Below, piece after piece: positions 33,121-46,639 of a stretch of DNA of 64,000 nt; within the stretch, counting starts at the first letter, position 1; the number at the start of each line of letters is the position of its first letter. Source of the stretch: Zeugodacus cucurbitae (Eukaryota; Arthropoda; Insecta; Diptera; Tephritidae); NCBI RefSeq assembly GCF_028554725.1, contig NC_071671.1, positions 70,426,001-70,490,000 of the forward strand. Reading direction: 5' to 3'. The position numbers and the translations under genes were made by a program. The notes below the pieces were generated by a model that ran no database searches, was not told the DNA's origin, and was given only the letters and a program-made list of their open reading frames with translations.

Positions 33121-36100
33121 CTCAGTTGCTTACGTAATCATAAATCATTTTGTGCAACCTTTTGCGCGGTGCCAACATCAAATTCAATTTACAACTACTC
33201 GTCATGCAAATGGTCAGCGGCCAACTGACGAGAGAGAGCGGATGGGGGCGGGGTGTGCGAGCAAGAAAATTGAAATGAAAAATGCAAAGAAAGTGCACGC
33301 TCGCTTGTGGCAGCAGCTGCATTTGATTGAGTAGTTGGTTGCGCGCTGCCAGTGGCAAGCGAGAGGTGGGCGGCGATAATTTACATTTCTCCATCACTTT
33401 TTCTTAATCCGAATGCAATCAAAGTAAACCAGCAACCAGCGACCGGCAGGCGGCTGCTGGGCAATAGAGTGACTCAAGCAGCACATGGCATGGCGCAGCG
33501 GTGACTGCGGTGCCTACGTCCGTCCGTCCGTTAGCCTTCAAATTAAATGAGTTTGCAAACGAACCGGTTGACGAATGAAACACAAAGCGAAAAAATGGTT
33601 AATAATGGAAGGCAAAGTAAACTTGTTTGCATGCAAATAAATAATAAAGCGGTTTTTAGCGACGAGATGCATCTCTGACTTGACTGGTGACACGGCGCCA
33701 ATACCCTTATTGGTTGGGGTTGTTGGTGTTTCTTGTTTTTGTGTGATTTCAAGGTTTCAGCATAAAAGTTTTCTGAAGACATATTTCCAAGAACTCTGAG
33801 CACACTCGCTTCTTCATTCACATTTTTTGATATACAGGTAGGAGCTCAAGTAGAGACAACTTGTTTGTAGAATCTTTTGCTCTTCTTAAAGTGAGTATTT
33901 TCGGCGGAATCTAACTTTTTCCCATATGTACCCTTCCAAATTCTTGCAGAAAATCTCAGCTGACGAGTACCGCATTGAGGGTATACATATTATGAGCGAG
34001 CCGTCACTTGTCTTCTTGCCCGTAATCAACGGAGAGAGATCCTAAAAGAAGTTGATGGCCATTTCTAAGCAATCAACTAGCGAGGGTCAGGCGGTGTGCA
34101 GGCTAGTGACAGCGTGAGCATATCATTTTCTCATCATAATTAATTTTTCCGCTTCACCTTTCGCGCTTTTAAAGCATGAAATTATTATAAATGTATTACC
34201 TGCGCGGGGTGGTGCGCTGGTGTCTTTGTCTATTAATTATAAAATTTTCCACCCGCTCTTTAACTAATTGAATTGTCTGGAAAAAAATTAGTTTTCTCTT
34301 AGTATACGAGCACATAATTGCTTAAGATATTCATAACGAAATGAATAAACACACAAAATGGCAATCAATGCAGCTGATGATTCGCCCCACTAACGTAGAA
34401 GCTAGAAACTAAGTTGAGTGGCAGCTCAACTACTCGCTGTTGCTTGATGAGTTGTTGTTTTTGTTTCTGCTGTTTTCAATTTTTTCTCTCAACTCATTTT
34501 AATTTGATTAATGAAATTAATTTGCGATAATCAACTGTCATAATGACTAGCGAGGAAATAACTTATAATTATGGTCATTAGAGTGCGGCCTAGACACGCG
34601 CCTCAGCCGCCTGCAGCTGTGGTCGGCGTCAAGCGCCATCAACCGCTTTATTTAAACACGCTTGCTGGGGGATATTGCGCTGTCTAAGGGGATGGTCGCA
34701 CTAATTATTGCTAAGAAAGTCTTCTTCTATTCAACTATTTTTTGCTGCGGTTCACTGCGGCGCAAGTGATTAATTGTATCGCTGAGTAAATATTTTAATA
34801 TAGTTTAGATAATAAATGAAATGTGTGGCATACCTCCAATCATTAGGCCATTAGTTACACTTAACAAAAGTGGCCAATGGATAGGAAAATGTGGTGCTTC
34901 AATCAACTTGAGTAAATATCAAATTAGTTAGTGGAAGAATAGTGGATGTTCAATGACTTTTAATCAACTCTGCGTAGTTAATAAGCGCCAGCTGCAGTTG
35001 GTTATGATTAGCTATTAATGAGATTGGAAATTGGAATTTCAGCTGGATCTCAAAATAAAGTAAGTTTAATTTTCAAATAGAGAAGGGTTGAGGAGGTCTC
35101 AATATGGCTCTTAGATCTCTGAGGAAAAAATAGATTTCAGTTCAAAGCTTAAACAGAGGTTCCCAAATGATATGACACCACTTGTATGTGACTAATTCAC
35201 ACATGAGACCTTAACTCTGGACAGCATAGAACTATATAATAAAATATTAATGCAATAGCACCAACAAATATCAAACACATGCAATTATATGCTCAAGCAG
35301 GGCACAAATATGCATATACAAATGGAACACGAGCAGAGATTGATTGCAATTACAGTACATTATTTCACCGGTTTCACTTAGCCGAGGAAATTAATTACAT
35401 TTATTTCGTCTGTACAGTATCTTGTCGCAGGCAGGCCACTATCACATCACTGGTTGTGCGCCGAACTGGAAGGGATCACGCAACAGAATATTTCGAACCG
35501 CAACCCAGAGTGACAGTGCCGCTTCAGATACTGGTTTATGATATGTAAATTAGATATGCTTATGTTGGACTACTTATAGGGCCCGTGTGTGTGTGTGTGG
35601 GAGTTGGTTTGGAACTGCAGATATGAGCAGAGAAGGGTAATAAACTGAGTCAAGCGTATGCAGCAAACTAACGGCTCAATCAGTTCCGCTTGGCCTATAT
35701 TCTGATGAATGCTTGTGCGGTTTCGTATGCAATATATTACCTGCGTAGCAACAACAAATGCAGTCAGGTAATGCATTGAAATTGCAAATGATTTGATGCT
35801 CTATGAAAGAGTATTGGAGAAATATTGGTATCATTTGATTTGGCTTGTGAAATTTGCTTTGGCTATTGAAAACACTGAGAAATTCGTCAAAACTAGAATG
35901 AAATCGCTTTCAGTTGGAGACTGAATTCGATTTCTATGTTTAACAAGTTTGAGATAGTCCAATTTAAATAAAATGCTTCATCCATTTCAGTCTCAATGAA
36001 GTGCAGTTTTGAGATTGCGATTTTCATAATGAAGCCAGTGGTCTTGAATATAATATTATTTAGTGTCATATTTTTAATTCCAAAATAGATTGTTCTCGAC

Positions 36101-39100
36101 ATATCTAATCAATTTAAAAGGTCCAAAGGTATTCTTGAATCAACATTTTCTTCTGAGTAAATCACTATCCTCGGATTTGTCAACTATTTAATGGTATATT
36201 TAGAGCCAAGAGGCTCTTAAGAACCTCTTGATAAGTTCTACAAAAACAAATTATTAACTCCGACTCTTTTTTGAATCCTTGCGTGAGTCTAAAGAGCACT
36301 GAATACTCGATATTCCAGTGATGTGACTACATATTTTCTTTTCATTGCCCATTTTTCTACTAATTCTTCTATTAATATTCTTCCAAAAACCTCATCAATC
36401 TACATATCATTAGCCCTTTTGGGTCTAATAATCCAAATTTTTTCATAGTAATCAGCTCACATATTCCTACTGGGTCTTTAGACTCGCCCTACCCACAAGC
36501 GGATACTTACAACCATAATGCTTGCAACATGCTGGCATTACCGACAACGCAGCGACAAATTGCCAACCATGATTTTTCGACGACAAGGCAAAAAACATTA
36601 AAAGCGACAACAACAACAACAATGAGAGCAACAACATTACAGCTGATAATCGATAGTCATAGCGTAACACGCGTAATTGAATACAAATCAATCAAATGAG
36701 ATCGAAACCACTCGATTTAGCTGCAACGAGGCCAATACGCACCAATACATGGCTGCTCTTGCTTCCCTTCACACACAGCAGGAGTTGCATGTAAGGATAT
36801 GAAAGTAGGCAAACAAACAATTCATTGATGTTGGCGTATACAAATGTGGGTGTGTGTGTGCGCGCCACTGATTTTGATGGATACAATATGCAACGCGCGC
36901 TACATATACACACACACATATAAATACATCAGGCTTGCCATCATTAGCGTTGCGCTTACAATTTATTGGCAATGTCGCATGCGGAAGGCACGGTGAAAGC
37001 GGCGTTTGGTGGGGGAGAGGGTGCGGCAAGCAGACGAAATATTTCGCTACAAACAACATGCTGTTGCTGCAGCAATTTGAATGGAGCAAAAAAAAAAAGA
37101 GTTACAAATGGGCGGCTAAATGGATGAAAGCCGACACACCCACACACAAACATACACACACACGAGCTTACATCGACGGACGGACGGAAAGCAAGGCAAG
37201 CAAGACTAATGGATGCGTCTAATAGCAGCGACAACATGACATGTGATGTGGCAAATTTAAAATGTGTTGCATGCTTGCCCACGTGGCGCCACCGCCAGCG
37301 TCGGACAGCAACAGCGACAGCAACGGCATTTTGCATAAAATCCACTCGTTGAGAGCGAACAAAAAAAAAACAAAAAAAACGAATGCAGTAATGTTGGGCG
37401 GTTCAAACATGCAGCGTCAGAATAATGGATTACTTCTCCGCACAACACACGCACACACGGACACAGCACAGGCAGTGTACAGGGATGGTGTGTGCGGACG
37501 AAGGGCTGCAAATGCATTTGCGTGGCAACAAATGGCAAATGGCTTAACAATGTGTCGGTGTAGAAATACTAAATTTATCATGACATCAGCGCTGCTGATG
37601 GCACCGTTGCTGATGTAATAAATATGACAATGTGCTTATTTGTTTTTATTAGTTGCAATGCAATCGACACATACTCACGCAACTAGACAGCGCTGTGTGG
37701 CTGGTGTTTACTGCCATCAAATGTGCATTGGTTGGCTTATGGCAACGTGAGCTGCGAGATTTATTTCACATAGTAATTAAAAACACACACTGTGAATGGG
37801 GCTATCACACATAGTTTTCCGACTGATTTTAATCACTTCTGTGCTCCGGAATATGTGGACTATTTATAAATGGATTCATATATACATATGTCTGTTTAAT
37901 GTAAGTTTTCCTAAAACCTTTAAAGTCACTAACTCGATTTTTTGACTCTCAAAAACTGTAATTTAAACCGTTTTAATCCTCACCTCCTTTAAGCTATATT
38001 TAATACAAAACGCTTCGTTCCTATAACCAGAACCTTTAGAGTCCTTAAATGCAAGCGATTTGGAAGAAAGTCTCCAACTAGTTGATTCCATTAGAGGTCT
38101 TTTGTGTTGATACACGATACCTTTCCGTAGTAAACAAGATAAATGAAATTCGAATGTTAATTTGATTTGTTCAAGAACACAAGTGTAATGTAAGCCAAAC
38201 ACATCCAGTACTTATGTACGTCAGGGAACTACAATGGCAACAAAAACAATCTGAACGTTCGAAACTAGCTACCAAGGCATTCAACAGCTGCAGCCAGCCA
38301 AGTACAGCAAAAATCAACCAAGGAAAAGGGTTCAATTGCAGCACGATAAAAATGCAGCACAACCCTGGTGGGAACTCAGCCCCACTCCGCATATATTTGA
38401 CAGTTGCCTAGACACACGCACCGACGCAGAGTTATAGTGGCGCAGCAGAAAATGATTAATTATGCAATATTGCAATTTCTCTGAAAATTAAAATGCAAAT
38501 ATTACTTACGCTTGTTGTTGTTGGAAGTAAGGGCGGTTGTGCTGCTGGATGACATGCTGAGGGTGTGGTAAGAGAATTATGGTTAATTGGTATATGAAAG
38601 ACGAAGGAGCTTGCTCGATGGGTTGAGCTCCAACAGAAACACCGCTCAGTGCTCCCTTCACATTCAGTTGCCCCAGTTACAAGTGACAGGCAATCGCTTG
38701 GCATACATTGCTCCAATGCATTCACTCACACACACACACATTAGAAATAAATAAATAGCATTTGCTGGGGTTATTATGTGCATATGCAATTATTAGTTGG
38801 TGAAACTAACATTTCCGCGGTTCGAATGCTATTTGAATATGTTCCCAATCATGAATGTCATCTGCAGCATTGCAATATATGTATGGATTGTATGGCTTGT
38901 GGGGACCGAACAAAAGCAACGACTTACTATTTAGTAGTCATTAATAGGGGAGTTTTTGTTCTTGGGGTTCTATGAAGAAAATCTCTTCACTAACATTTTA
39001 TGCATATAAAACGGAATGTTCTCAATGAAGGATCTTTTGTCTTATTGCGTTGAGATCGTAAGAGAGTTCTTGGTGAAAAGCGATGTTTATGCTATGAAGT

Positions 39101-39299
39101 CCTTACAGTTACAGTTACATCGATCGATCATCAAGACCTTCAAAGTGAACCGATAACTCTAATAACTAACCAAATCATCACCTCCTCTCTTTTATAGAAA
39201 CCGGAGAGCATTTCATATTTCAAATTCCTGAAGATAATTGCATCAATTTTCCTCTATTTTCAATAAAATAAGTTTCTTCCAAGAATGATCTTCATGTGA

Positions 39300-39660
39300 C
39301 TCATATAAGTGATATCATGTCACATCTAATTCCAATGGCAGTTGTTTCTACTTTGCGAAATGAATCCAGATTGACTCAAATGTTTGTTATTTGGCGATTT
39401 AATCCTGTTTAGTTCGGTAAGCTGTTAGCTTTCATATACGCGTATATCACATCAGATATGCTATCAATCTTACGAAAACGCATCAGATGACATCATATGA
39501 CATATAATCAAATCAAGGCAAATTAAGTCATATCGTATCCGTTTGCTTTAATTGATGATCTCATTTACCTTTACTGTATTATTAACTATATATCCAACTT
39601 ATCTTTAATGAATCACATCACGTCATAATAAATCATACAGCAATGGTAACATTAAACTAC
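39300..39660. repeat. CATCA-rich degenerate repeat, second region
   Basis: Contains ACATCAGATATG, CATCAGATGACATC and ATCACATCACGTCA motifs resembling those at 21280-21520. Confidence 0.3.
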
Positions 39661-41166
39661 ACACTGTAGATATAATTTCATAATATATAACATTTAAGAT
39701 GAAAATAATCACTACTGTTAACTGGTTCTAATCTTATTCACAATATACCAACCGCACTCACAGTTTTCCAAACTCCCCTTGAGTAGCAATTCACAACTTA
39801 ATCTAGAGGGTAGACAACCTTAATGAATAATCCCCATTTATGCTTATTTTTACCTCAGATTTTCTAATGAGTTCTCATCACTGTCAACGCATCAATTTTC
39901 TTTACGCTTTCATTTATTTCTCATTTGTATTTGATTCATTTTGTGTGGACTACTTGCGCTTGCACTCTCAACGGAAAATAATATTCTCATTATTTTTTGC
40001 TATTTTCCGTTTAATTTAAATATTTTTATTTCTGATTTTTTTTTTTTATTCACGCATTTTCTCTTATAATTTACAGTAGTTGTCATAGCGGTTCCTTTGT
40101 TTGTTATATTGTTTCAATGCATTTTAATATCGCATTTTGTCTGCATGTGATGCCAAGTAAGGCGATGTGGCAGCGGAAAAGTTCTTATTATAATCGTCAC
40201 TTGTCGGCATACACTTACACATTACCACATACTCATACATACACACACACATACGTACGATATAAAGCGATTTGATGTTTCTCAATGAGGAAATTGCAGT
40301 CACATGCATATCAATATACAATTTCTGTTCAACATGAATACAATAACAGTTGTACATATTATATGTGTATGTATGTACATATGTGTTCTTCATGATTAGA
40401 ACAAGAACAAGACAACTATGAAGGAGTGCAGTTTCCATCTACATACACACAAATACATTTATATATGACTATACAAGGACTGAACTGCAAGGATCAAGTA
40501 AAGCACTATATAATAAAAGAATAAAGAAACAACAATAATAACAATAACACCAAGCATTACAGCATACGGTTGACATGTCAACAGCATAAATATTTACATT
40601 TTGATTGCGTACAATACTCGTTTGTGGAATTAATTTACATGCGACAAAGCGGAGCAGACAACAGCGAGGACTGGACGGGAGAGGGCAACGTGGCAACCTC
40701 TCCAATCAATTCAGGTATAAAGCGTGCAGGAAAGCCATACACGTATTCCATATTATATAGATTACTGTATACACATAATTGATATATGTACATATATGTA
40801 TATATAAGAAAACCGACAGAGGTAAATGACGAAACAGAGATAAGAGCGGGTAGAATAATAGCTGAATTGAGATGGTAAGCCAGCAGCAATCGACGATTTA
40901 ACGAGATGGGAACGACTAGAAGCAGAGGGAGGAGAAGAATACCGGTGCGATTGTAATTAAAGAAGTAAAATTATTTGCGCCCGAGCAGTTCCTCTAATTT
41001 AAAGCGTCCGTCTTCATGTTGGCAGGGTAATTCGGATTGGCTGTCTGACTGAAGTATACTTGGGACTGAAGTAGGGAATGAAAGTCCGCGGCAAAGATTC
41101 GAGAGTACTCCTGGTATGACCAAAGGGAGGCATGTTCATCATTTCGGAGTTGGTAACATATATGCT

Positions 41167-41485
41167 GTCAAATAAGTACCCAGAAATTCTCATTTTAAAT
41201 GGATAAAAATATTGAACAAAGAGTTTGTGTGAAATTTTGTGTTTCAAACGAAATTTCTTGTGGCAAAACGTTGGATATGTTGAAAAAACATTTGATGATT
41301 CAACCATGTCGAAAACGCAAGTTTACGATTGGTATAAGTGACTGATGCCGTAAACAAACTAAATGACACATAGCAATAAAAATTGCCAGAATAGTGGCTG
41401 ACAGTTGTGCCATCCTGGGGTAAAAAAAGTTGAAATATACTCAGCGGGAAAACTTAAAATGAGAATTTCCGGGTACTTATTTGAC
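41167..41485 (+). mobile_element. Second internally deleted mariner element
   Basis: A 319 bp unit bounded by inverted repeats of about 30 bp: GTCAAATAAGTACCCAGAAA at the left and, inverted at the right, the same with one difference (CCCGG for CCCAG), continuing into TTCTCATTTTAA. Just inside the left end is an ATG and about 47 codons of mariner transposase N-terminus on the plus strand, then a stop; the rest of the gene is missing. TA target duplications are not obvious directly beside the repeats. It differs in ends and protein from the element at 6018-6349, so it is a different mariner lineage. Confidence 0.8.
41199..41343 (+). pseudogene. Mariner transposase N-terminal remnant, frameshifted
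   Basis: The ATG at 41199 starts a peptide with KNIEQRVCVKFCVSNEIS, a typical mariner opening. After about 31 codons the frame slips; the next piece STMSKTQVYDWYK, also typical, lies in another frame and ends in a stop. The DNA-binding region is broken and the catalytic domain absent. Confidence 0.8.
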
Positions 41486-44400
41486 TGAAGAAAATTTGAA
41501 AAAGCAGGAAACTCTTTTGTAGTAGTCTACAAAATTTTTTTAGAATTTTCATCAACTTGGAAGAAAGCGCTACGAATATATTTTTTGGAATAAAATCAGC
41601 TCTAAACAGGCCTTAAGACTCTTAGAAACCCTTCTTGCACTCTTAGTACTATGTTGATATAAGTTTTTTTACCCGAGGCGGGTGCCGAACAAGGAAGGGA
41701 AGAAAAAATCATGAAGATAAATATTAAATAAATAAAAAATCACTTAAATTACTTCTTTAAAAATTGAAATACCGTTATGTCGCAGTGTAATTGTAAACAA
41801 TAACAGCACTTGAAACTTACATTTTACCGGCAGTGAGTGGGAAAGACAAAACTATATACACACACCCACACATGGAAATGTAAATGTTGCGAGTATTCAT
41901 GCATCACATATATGGGGCTGGGCCTTTTGAGTATGGCCAATCTGCTGGTAAACTGACCTAGCGCCGCGAGCGCGATTTCTCGCTTTCACAAAATGCAACA
42001 CCTACACACATGGACACTCACACATGCACACCTGCACACCTGCAAACGCGCTCTATTGCACTCGGCGATCTGGAAAGTGTTACAAGGTTCTGGCACATTT
42101 TCACAGCACTTGAAAGACTTGTGCTAGCCATTGGCATTACAACCGGTCAAGGAGCAACTCTTATTAATGAGAGCGCTCAAATGTACGAGCTGCTAAATAA
42201 ACATGGCGAGTAGAGGGTTAAATATTTTTCGAAAGTTTCAAGTAGTTAGACGCTACAAGTAAAAGTTGCGCAACTTTTCGAGTTTAAGGTTGATCCGCAG
42301 GAAGTTGGAATAGGAGAGGTGAGTTTGGTTTGAGTTTAAGTTAGGGTAGTTGAGAGGAGGTTGTTTGTACAAGTTGGGATTGACCTAGAGTAAATTTCTT
42401 AAAGATTGCATGCTGTATATTCGCAAGTAGTATACAACGACCTGCTTGGTGGAGTGGTGATATGTTGCAAGAAGTTAATATATAACGTTTTTTTATATTC
42501 TCACAACAAAAAAATGAGTGGGACTTCCTCATTTACAGATTTTTTTATTTATCTCGCAAACCAATAAAGGTACATGTTCCAAATTTGCTGTTTACATATT
42601 TCCCTTCACACCGTCCCATGATAAGATAATTATCGAAATCGATTCACAATCAATCAATATAGCAAAATATGATCCGCTTGCTGCACAATTTATAAATCAA
42701 GAACCAATGAAGATGTAGAAATAAAACTTTGATCATAAACACTATTGGGTGTGTGCCATCGCTCTTCTCACAATTTTCAAAATCGGACCTAAATAACTAA
42801 CCTCTACCAGTACATCGTGGCTGTGACTGATTTTTAACGAAAACATTGATAAATCTTTGAAATATTCTATAAGGTGTCATTACTTCCCCTAGCGCCCTTA
42901 TAGCTAATATTGGAATTCTCAAACTTCGGTTGATATTCTGGTGGGCTTCATGCGGACTATATGGTTCAACATGTTTCCTATCTTCACTAATATAATAAAA
43001 TAAATAAAGTACGAGAGCATAGAATGTTCGGTTCGGCAATGTGCTGAATGCAGTTGTCTTTATCTAACGACTGTATGTACCCACTCAAGCCAATGTGGAT
43101 AAAGATCCCTTAACTGACCTCACGTGACTCCTAGCTTGAAGTATCTAAGAGATACATGAAAATTACGATTTTAGAGAAACTATATGTTCATACTACAAAA
43201 AGTACAACAATAAAAAAAATATACCATGCACGGCTCAGTCATCCTCACTTGAGATACTACTTAAATAATTATATAATATGTGTCTAGAATTTTAAGTTCC
43301 TAATGTTGTATTTCCTTACGAAATGCTTTCCTGACTGAAAGTGCAGTTGTAATTAATGCGATTTATGTAAATTTGTGTCTTTGAGCACATCATTAATCCG
43401 CAGGCAATAAATCGACACCAGAGCAAACACTGACCGACTTTGGGAATGGGGATTGGTGTTCAAGCAAATATTTTCCAAAGCTCCCATACAAAGATGCAAA
43501 GAGATGCAACTCAAATATCCGTAGGCACATTTCAGCTTAATTTTAAACTATCTCATATTAATTTATCTACTCAAGCATATTATGAGGCAATTTTGTACTC
43601 CTTAACATATAAATAAAGTAGTTTATGAGAATTTGTCTTGCTGCCGAGTACATTCGCATTTAAATGTCATTTGCAATGTTGTGTAGAGTATATCAATCTC
43701 TCGCCCACTGATTTTGCTTAAAGGCGATATCGGAGAATCTTCTTCGACGCAATTCAAATAATTTCAATGACCATACCCATACATATATATATCCATATTC
43801 GCTTAAACAGTACAGATTAGCCGCTGTTTGCCTGTTAGCTACCGTTGCGTAAGCCGCTTTGGGCGCCACGCACGACAATACTTGCAAAGCTTGAGTCATC
43901 AAACTTTGATGTTTTGATGTGTTCCTGCCCTCACTGTTTTACTGCTCATCTCCTGAGTTGGTCGACTTCACCGCTGCTGCAGTGGACGACTCAAATGTAT
44001 GCAAATCACTTGCGGTTGTCGCCGCACCTGCCCCACACAAGCGGCTAAGCTCACAGCATACCGACGACGCAACGAACGCACTGGCGCTCGGTCACTGCGT
44101 TCGCTCGTCTCCAACCGTAAGCGACGAAGACAACTTCCTACGTGGATTGCGTGTGTTTGTTTGTTGGGGGGCGGGGTAATTTTGAACTAGTATAATGCCA
44201 GTTGGAATACTTAATACGTGCGCATTGTCATTGTCGCATTTGTAATCCGCTTAGACGCTTTGTTTACGTTGTCGTCGTCGTTGCAGTGATTATTATGCAA
44301 ATTGTCAACTTATTAGGCGTGGGCGAGAGCTTAAGTGAGCAGCGCTAAGAGCGGGCGCTTGATACGCCTTATCTGTGTGCTGAACCCCCCAAAATCATCG

Positions 44401-44660
44401 TGCAATGTCCACAAGGTGATTTCGGCGTTCTCAGCAAATAAGCAGGTAAATACTTGCTGCGAGTTTGTCTGCTCTGCGGTGGAGGCGGACGAAGTTAACA
44501 AGCTGATGGCAGCGTGATAAACTGAAAATACACGCTTAATTGCTTGTTTAAGCGATTTCGTTCGCATTCAAAATAAATATTAAAGGATTTTATAAAAACA
44601 TGATTACATTACCCTACCTCTATTTACTGAATTCAGAATTTTAAATATTTGTGGATAATG
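41486..44660. other. Intergenic, no supported gene
   Basis: AT-rich with scattered CA runs (around 41862 and 42000). A moderately GC-rich patch near 43850-44180 has several short open frames, none with supporting signals. Confidence 0.5.
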
Positions 44661-44666
44661 TTTATT
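44661..44666 (-). terminator. Poly(A) signal of the 565 aa gene
   Basis: AATAAA on the minus strand about 100 nt after the stop at 44768-44766. Another, at 44747-44752, is only 14 nt from the stop and less likely. Confidence 0.5.
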
Positions 44667-44765
44667 TATATTTATCAATATCTATAAATTATATATCTTA
44701 AATCTAACTTATCTATTTACTTATTATCGACAGCATTATTATTAGCTTTATTAACTTATTTAGCC

Positions 44766-46523
44766 CTATTTTTGCCTTCCAGCTTGTATGCCCGCCTCAG
44801 TCGCATATGATCGGTATTGCGTTGTGTTCGACGCCACAGACGGCTCTTCAATGCTATTCCGTACATAAACGGGCGCCGGGTAGGGTAAGGCGTGACTGTA
44901 GGATACCTTCGGGTAGTTGGATTGATAGTTGTTTTGTGGGTACAGCGTTGGCTGATAGCCGCTTTCCGAGTAGCTTGCGATCTTGGCATACGAACGCGTT
45001 TGTATGCCGCTTTCGTCACGTTTCACCTTCGTATGTCTGCGTCTAATTGGACCTTTTGTCGGCGCCGACTCGTATGACTCATGATCATTTGATGGTCGTG
45101 GTTTGGCGGTACGCTTCGGCTTCTGTTTGTTGGGCTTTGTGGGTACCTTTGCAGCTGAGGCTGATTTTTTCGACTTTGCAGCGCTATGATAATTCTCTCT
45201 AATGTGTTCATTATAATGCTCCGAGTAGTGTAGTTGACCAGCATCAGCACTGCTGTAGTTTGGTGGTGGACCATAGTTGTAGCTGGGTTCAGAGTGTGAC
45301 GGAGGATTTTCGCGATTTAATGGGATCTCCCTAATGGGATAATCGCTTGTATAGCTGTTTGGCTGAGGGTTGTAAGAATCGCCTGGGTAAGTGCTTGGGG
45401 GAGGATCTGGATAGGCGCTTGGAGGGGCGTCGTAATAAGTACCAGGATTATTGCTTGCGGGAGGGGCGGCAAAAGAGCCAGAATAGGCGCCTGGGTAATT
45501 GCGAGTATAAGCGCTTGGATTAGTTGTTGCGTAAATATCCGGATAGGCAGGTGGATAAATACCGGTAAAAGTTGACGGCTCACTGTAATATGGATTGTAT
45601 TGAGGCGTTGGCCAATACCAGGGATTGTTATAACTACCGTGTGGCGGTGGTGGTGCTGGGCCAACAGAGTATGGACTCTGCGCTGCCGAATATGGATAAG
45701 CCGCCGCTGGTGATGGTGGCGGCGGCGGGGGTGGTTGTGGTTGGGGCTGAGGCTGGGGCTGAGGTGGATATTGATATGTTGGTTGATATGACGGTGGAGG
45801 TGGTGGCGGCGGCACTGGAAGTAAAACCGGGCGTGGTCTTTGCTTCCTGCGCTTTCGCCTCGGTCGCCTAGTTGTTGTGTGATGATCATCATCATCTTCT
45901 CTCAGCACAACAATACAATTCACAACCGGCGCCAATTTGTTCGTATTCCACACCATCTCAATGCTGCTGTCGTGTTCTCCGCTCACGTCTTCATGTGAGT
46001 GATCGCCATGTTGCTGTAGGTGTTGATGGTACTCATGCTCCGCACTTTCATGACTATCACTATCATCCGAACGGCGTTGTCGACTGTGGTGTTCATGATG
46101 CTCATGATGGCCATGATGCTCGTGATGATGTTCGCTCCCGGGCGCATCTTCAGTTCTGATGACACACAGTGGATAACTCGCGTTCGGTGACTTATGCGCC
46201 GAGCCGAATGAGCCGAAGATATTGGGGAAACGCAGACTCGTAACCCAACCGGAAGTCAAACCGGCCAATGCCGCGAGGCCGCCATTTATGAGCCGACCCT
46301 CCGATACTACCGTCTTACCATCGGTTAGGCTGAGTATGGCCTCATATTCCGCCTGTGAGATGGGACGAAAGCTCGTCAATTTGCCGGGCTTTGTATCTGC
46401 GTCGGAATGAGTGTGTTAAGTGAAAGCAAATTGAATACCAATAAGTTCAAGCTTACCTCCGCTAACCGCGCAGCATGTCAAACAAAGCACCGCGATCACC
46501 AACAACACGTAACGTATTAACAT
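44766..46523 (-). CDS. Secreted His/Asp/Pro-Tyr-rich protein, 565 aa, two exons
   Basis: Exons 46523-46457 and 46396-44766. Exon 1 (67 nt, phase 1) encodes a signal peptide (MLIRYVLLVIAVLCLTCCAVSG). After a 60-nt intron the frame continues DTKPGKLTSF and through an N-terminal part that looks partly globular (about 29-100, with GLAALAGLTSGWV). Then come a His/Glu tract (111-126, HHHEHHGHHEHHEHH), Asp/Ser and His-rich sequence, VWNTNKLAPVVNCIVVL, EDDDDHH, a very basic run, RPRPVLLPVPPPP, and about 200 residues of Pro/Tyr repeats (SAYPDPPPSTYPGD-like). The C-terminus is basic then Tyr/Ser-rich. It shares the His, Asp, RPRP, Tyr/Pro order with the two proteins at 7410 and 10709, though it lies 26 kb from that cluster. 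Family and function are unknown; an extracellular structural protein is likely. Confidence 0.85.
46397..46456 (-). other. Predicted 60-nt intron of the 565 aa gene
   Basis: Donor GGAG|GTAAGC, acceptor CCGACGCAG, branch-like CTTAAC about 25 nt before the acceptor. Phase 1, as in the 1304 aa gene. Confidence 0.85.
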
Positions 46524-46598
46524 ACCGTACGAAAATCGAAATCTACTCTTGGTATCTCCTCTGTGGTAATGGATTCACATGCGTTGCCGAACTGACTA

Positions 46599-46635
46599 AC
46601 TGAATTCGAGCGACACTTTAGCCGGCGCATTTATA
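46599..46635 (-). promoter_or_regulatory. Core promoter of the 565 aa gene
   Basis: TATAAAT starts at 46635 on the minus strand and the A of TCAGTTAG is at 46601, 34 nt away; a second TCAGTT follows with its A at 46593. The 5' UTR would be about 77 nt. Confidence 0.75.
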
Positions 46636-46639
46636 GCCT

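Larger units (their letters stand above)
18985..41166. other. 22 kb stretch without a supported gene
   Basis: Long AT-rich region with many CAA/GTT runs and simple repeats. Short open frames are abundant but none has a signal peptide, domain, or paired splice sites that I can defend. Notable contents: CA/TA run at 19736-19791, a diffuse repeat at 19282-19478, GT run at 25389-25407, GA-rich run at 25870-25893, TG run at 28011-28031, a CpG-rich island at 30.25-31.1 kb with a perfect hairpin, and a weak exon candidate at 32886-33120. It may be intergenic DNA carrying enhancers, or part of a giant intron. Confidence 0.5.

Noticed and set aside
36200..36240. CAAGAGG...CCTCTTG short palindrome
   Set aside because: Seven-base stem in AT-rich DNA is expected by chance; no Helitron-like end (CTRR) beside it.
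42010..42213. 67-codon plus-strand frame
   Set aside because: Starts in a CACA-repeat, has no promoter, splice signal or recognised motif.
45317..45895. 192-codon minus-strand frame inside the 565 aa gene
   Set aside because: Alternative frame of the Pro/Tyr repeat; the frame with signal peptide, spliced leader and promoter is the real one.
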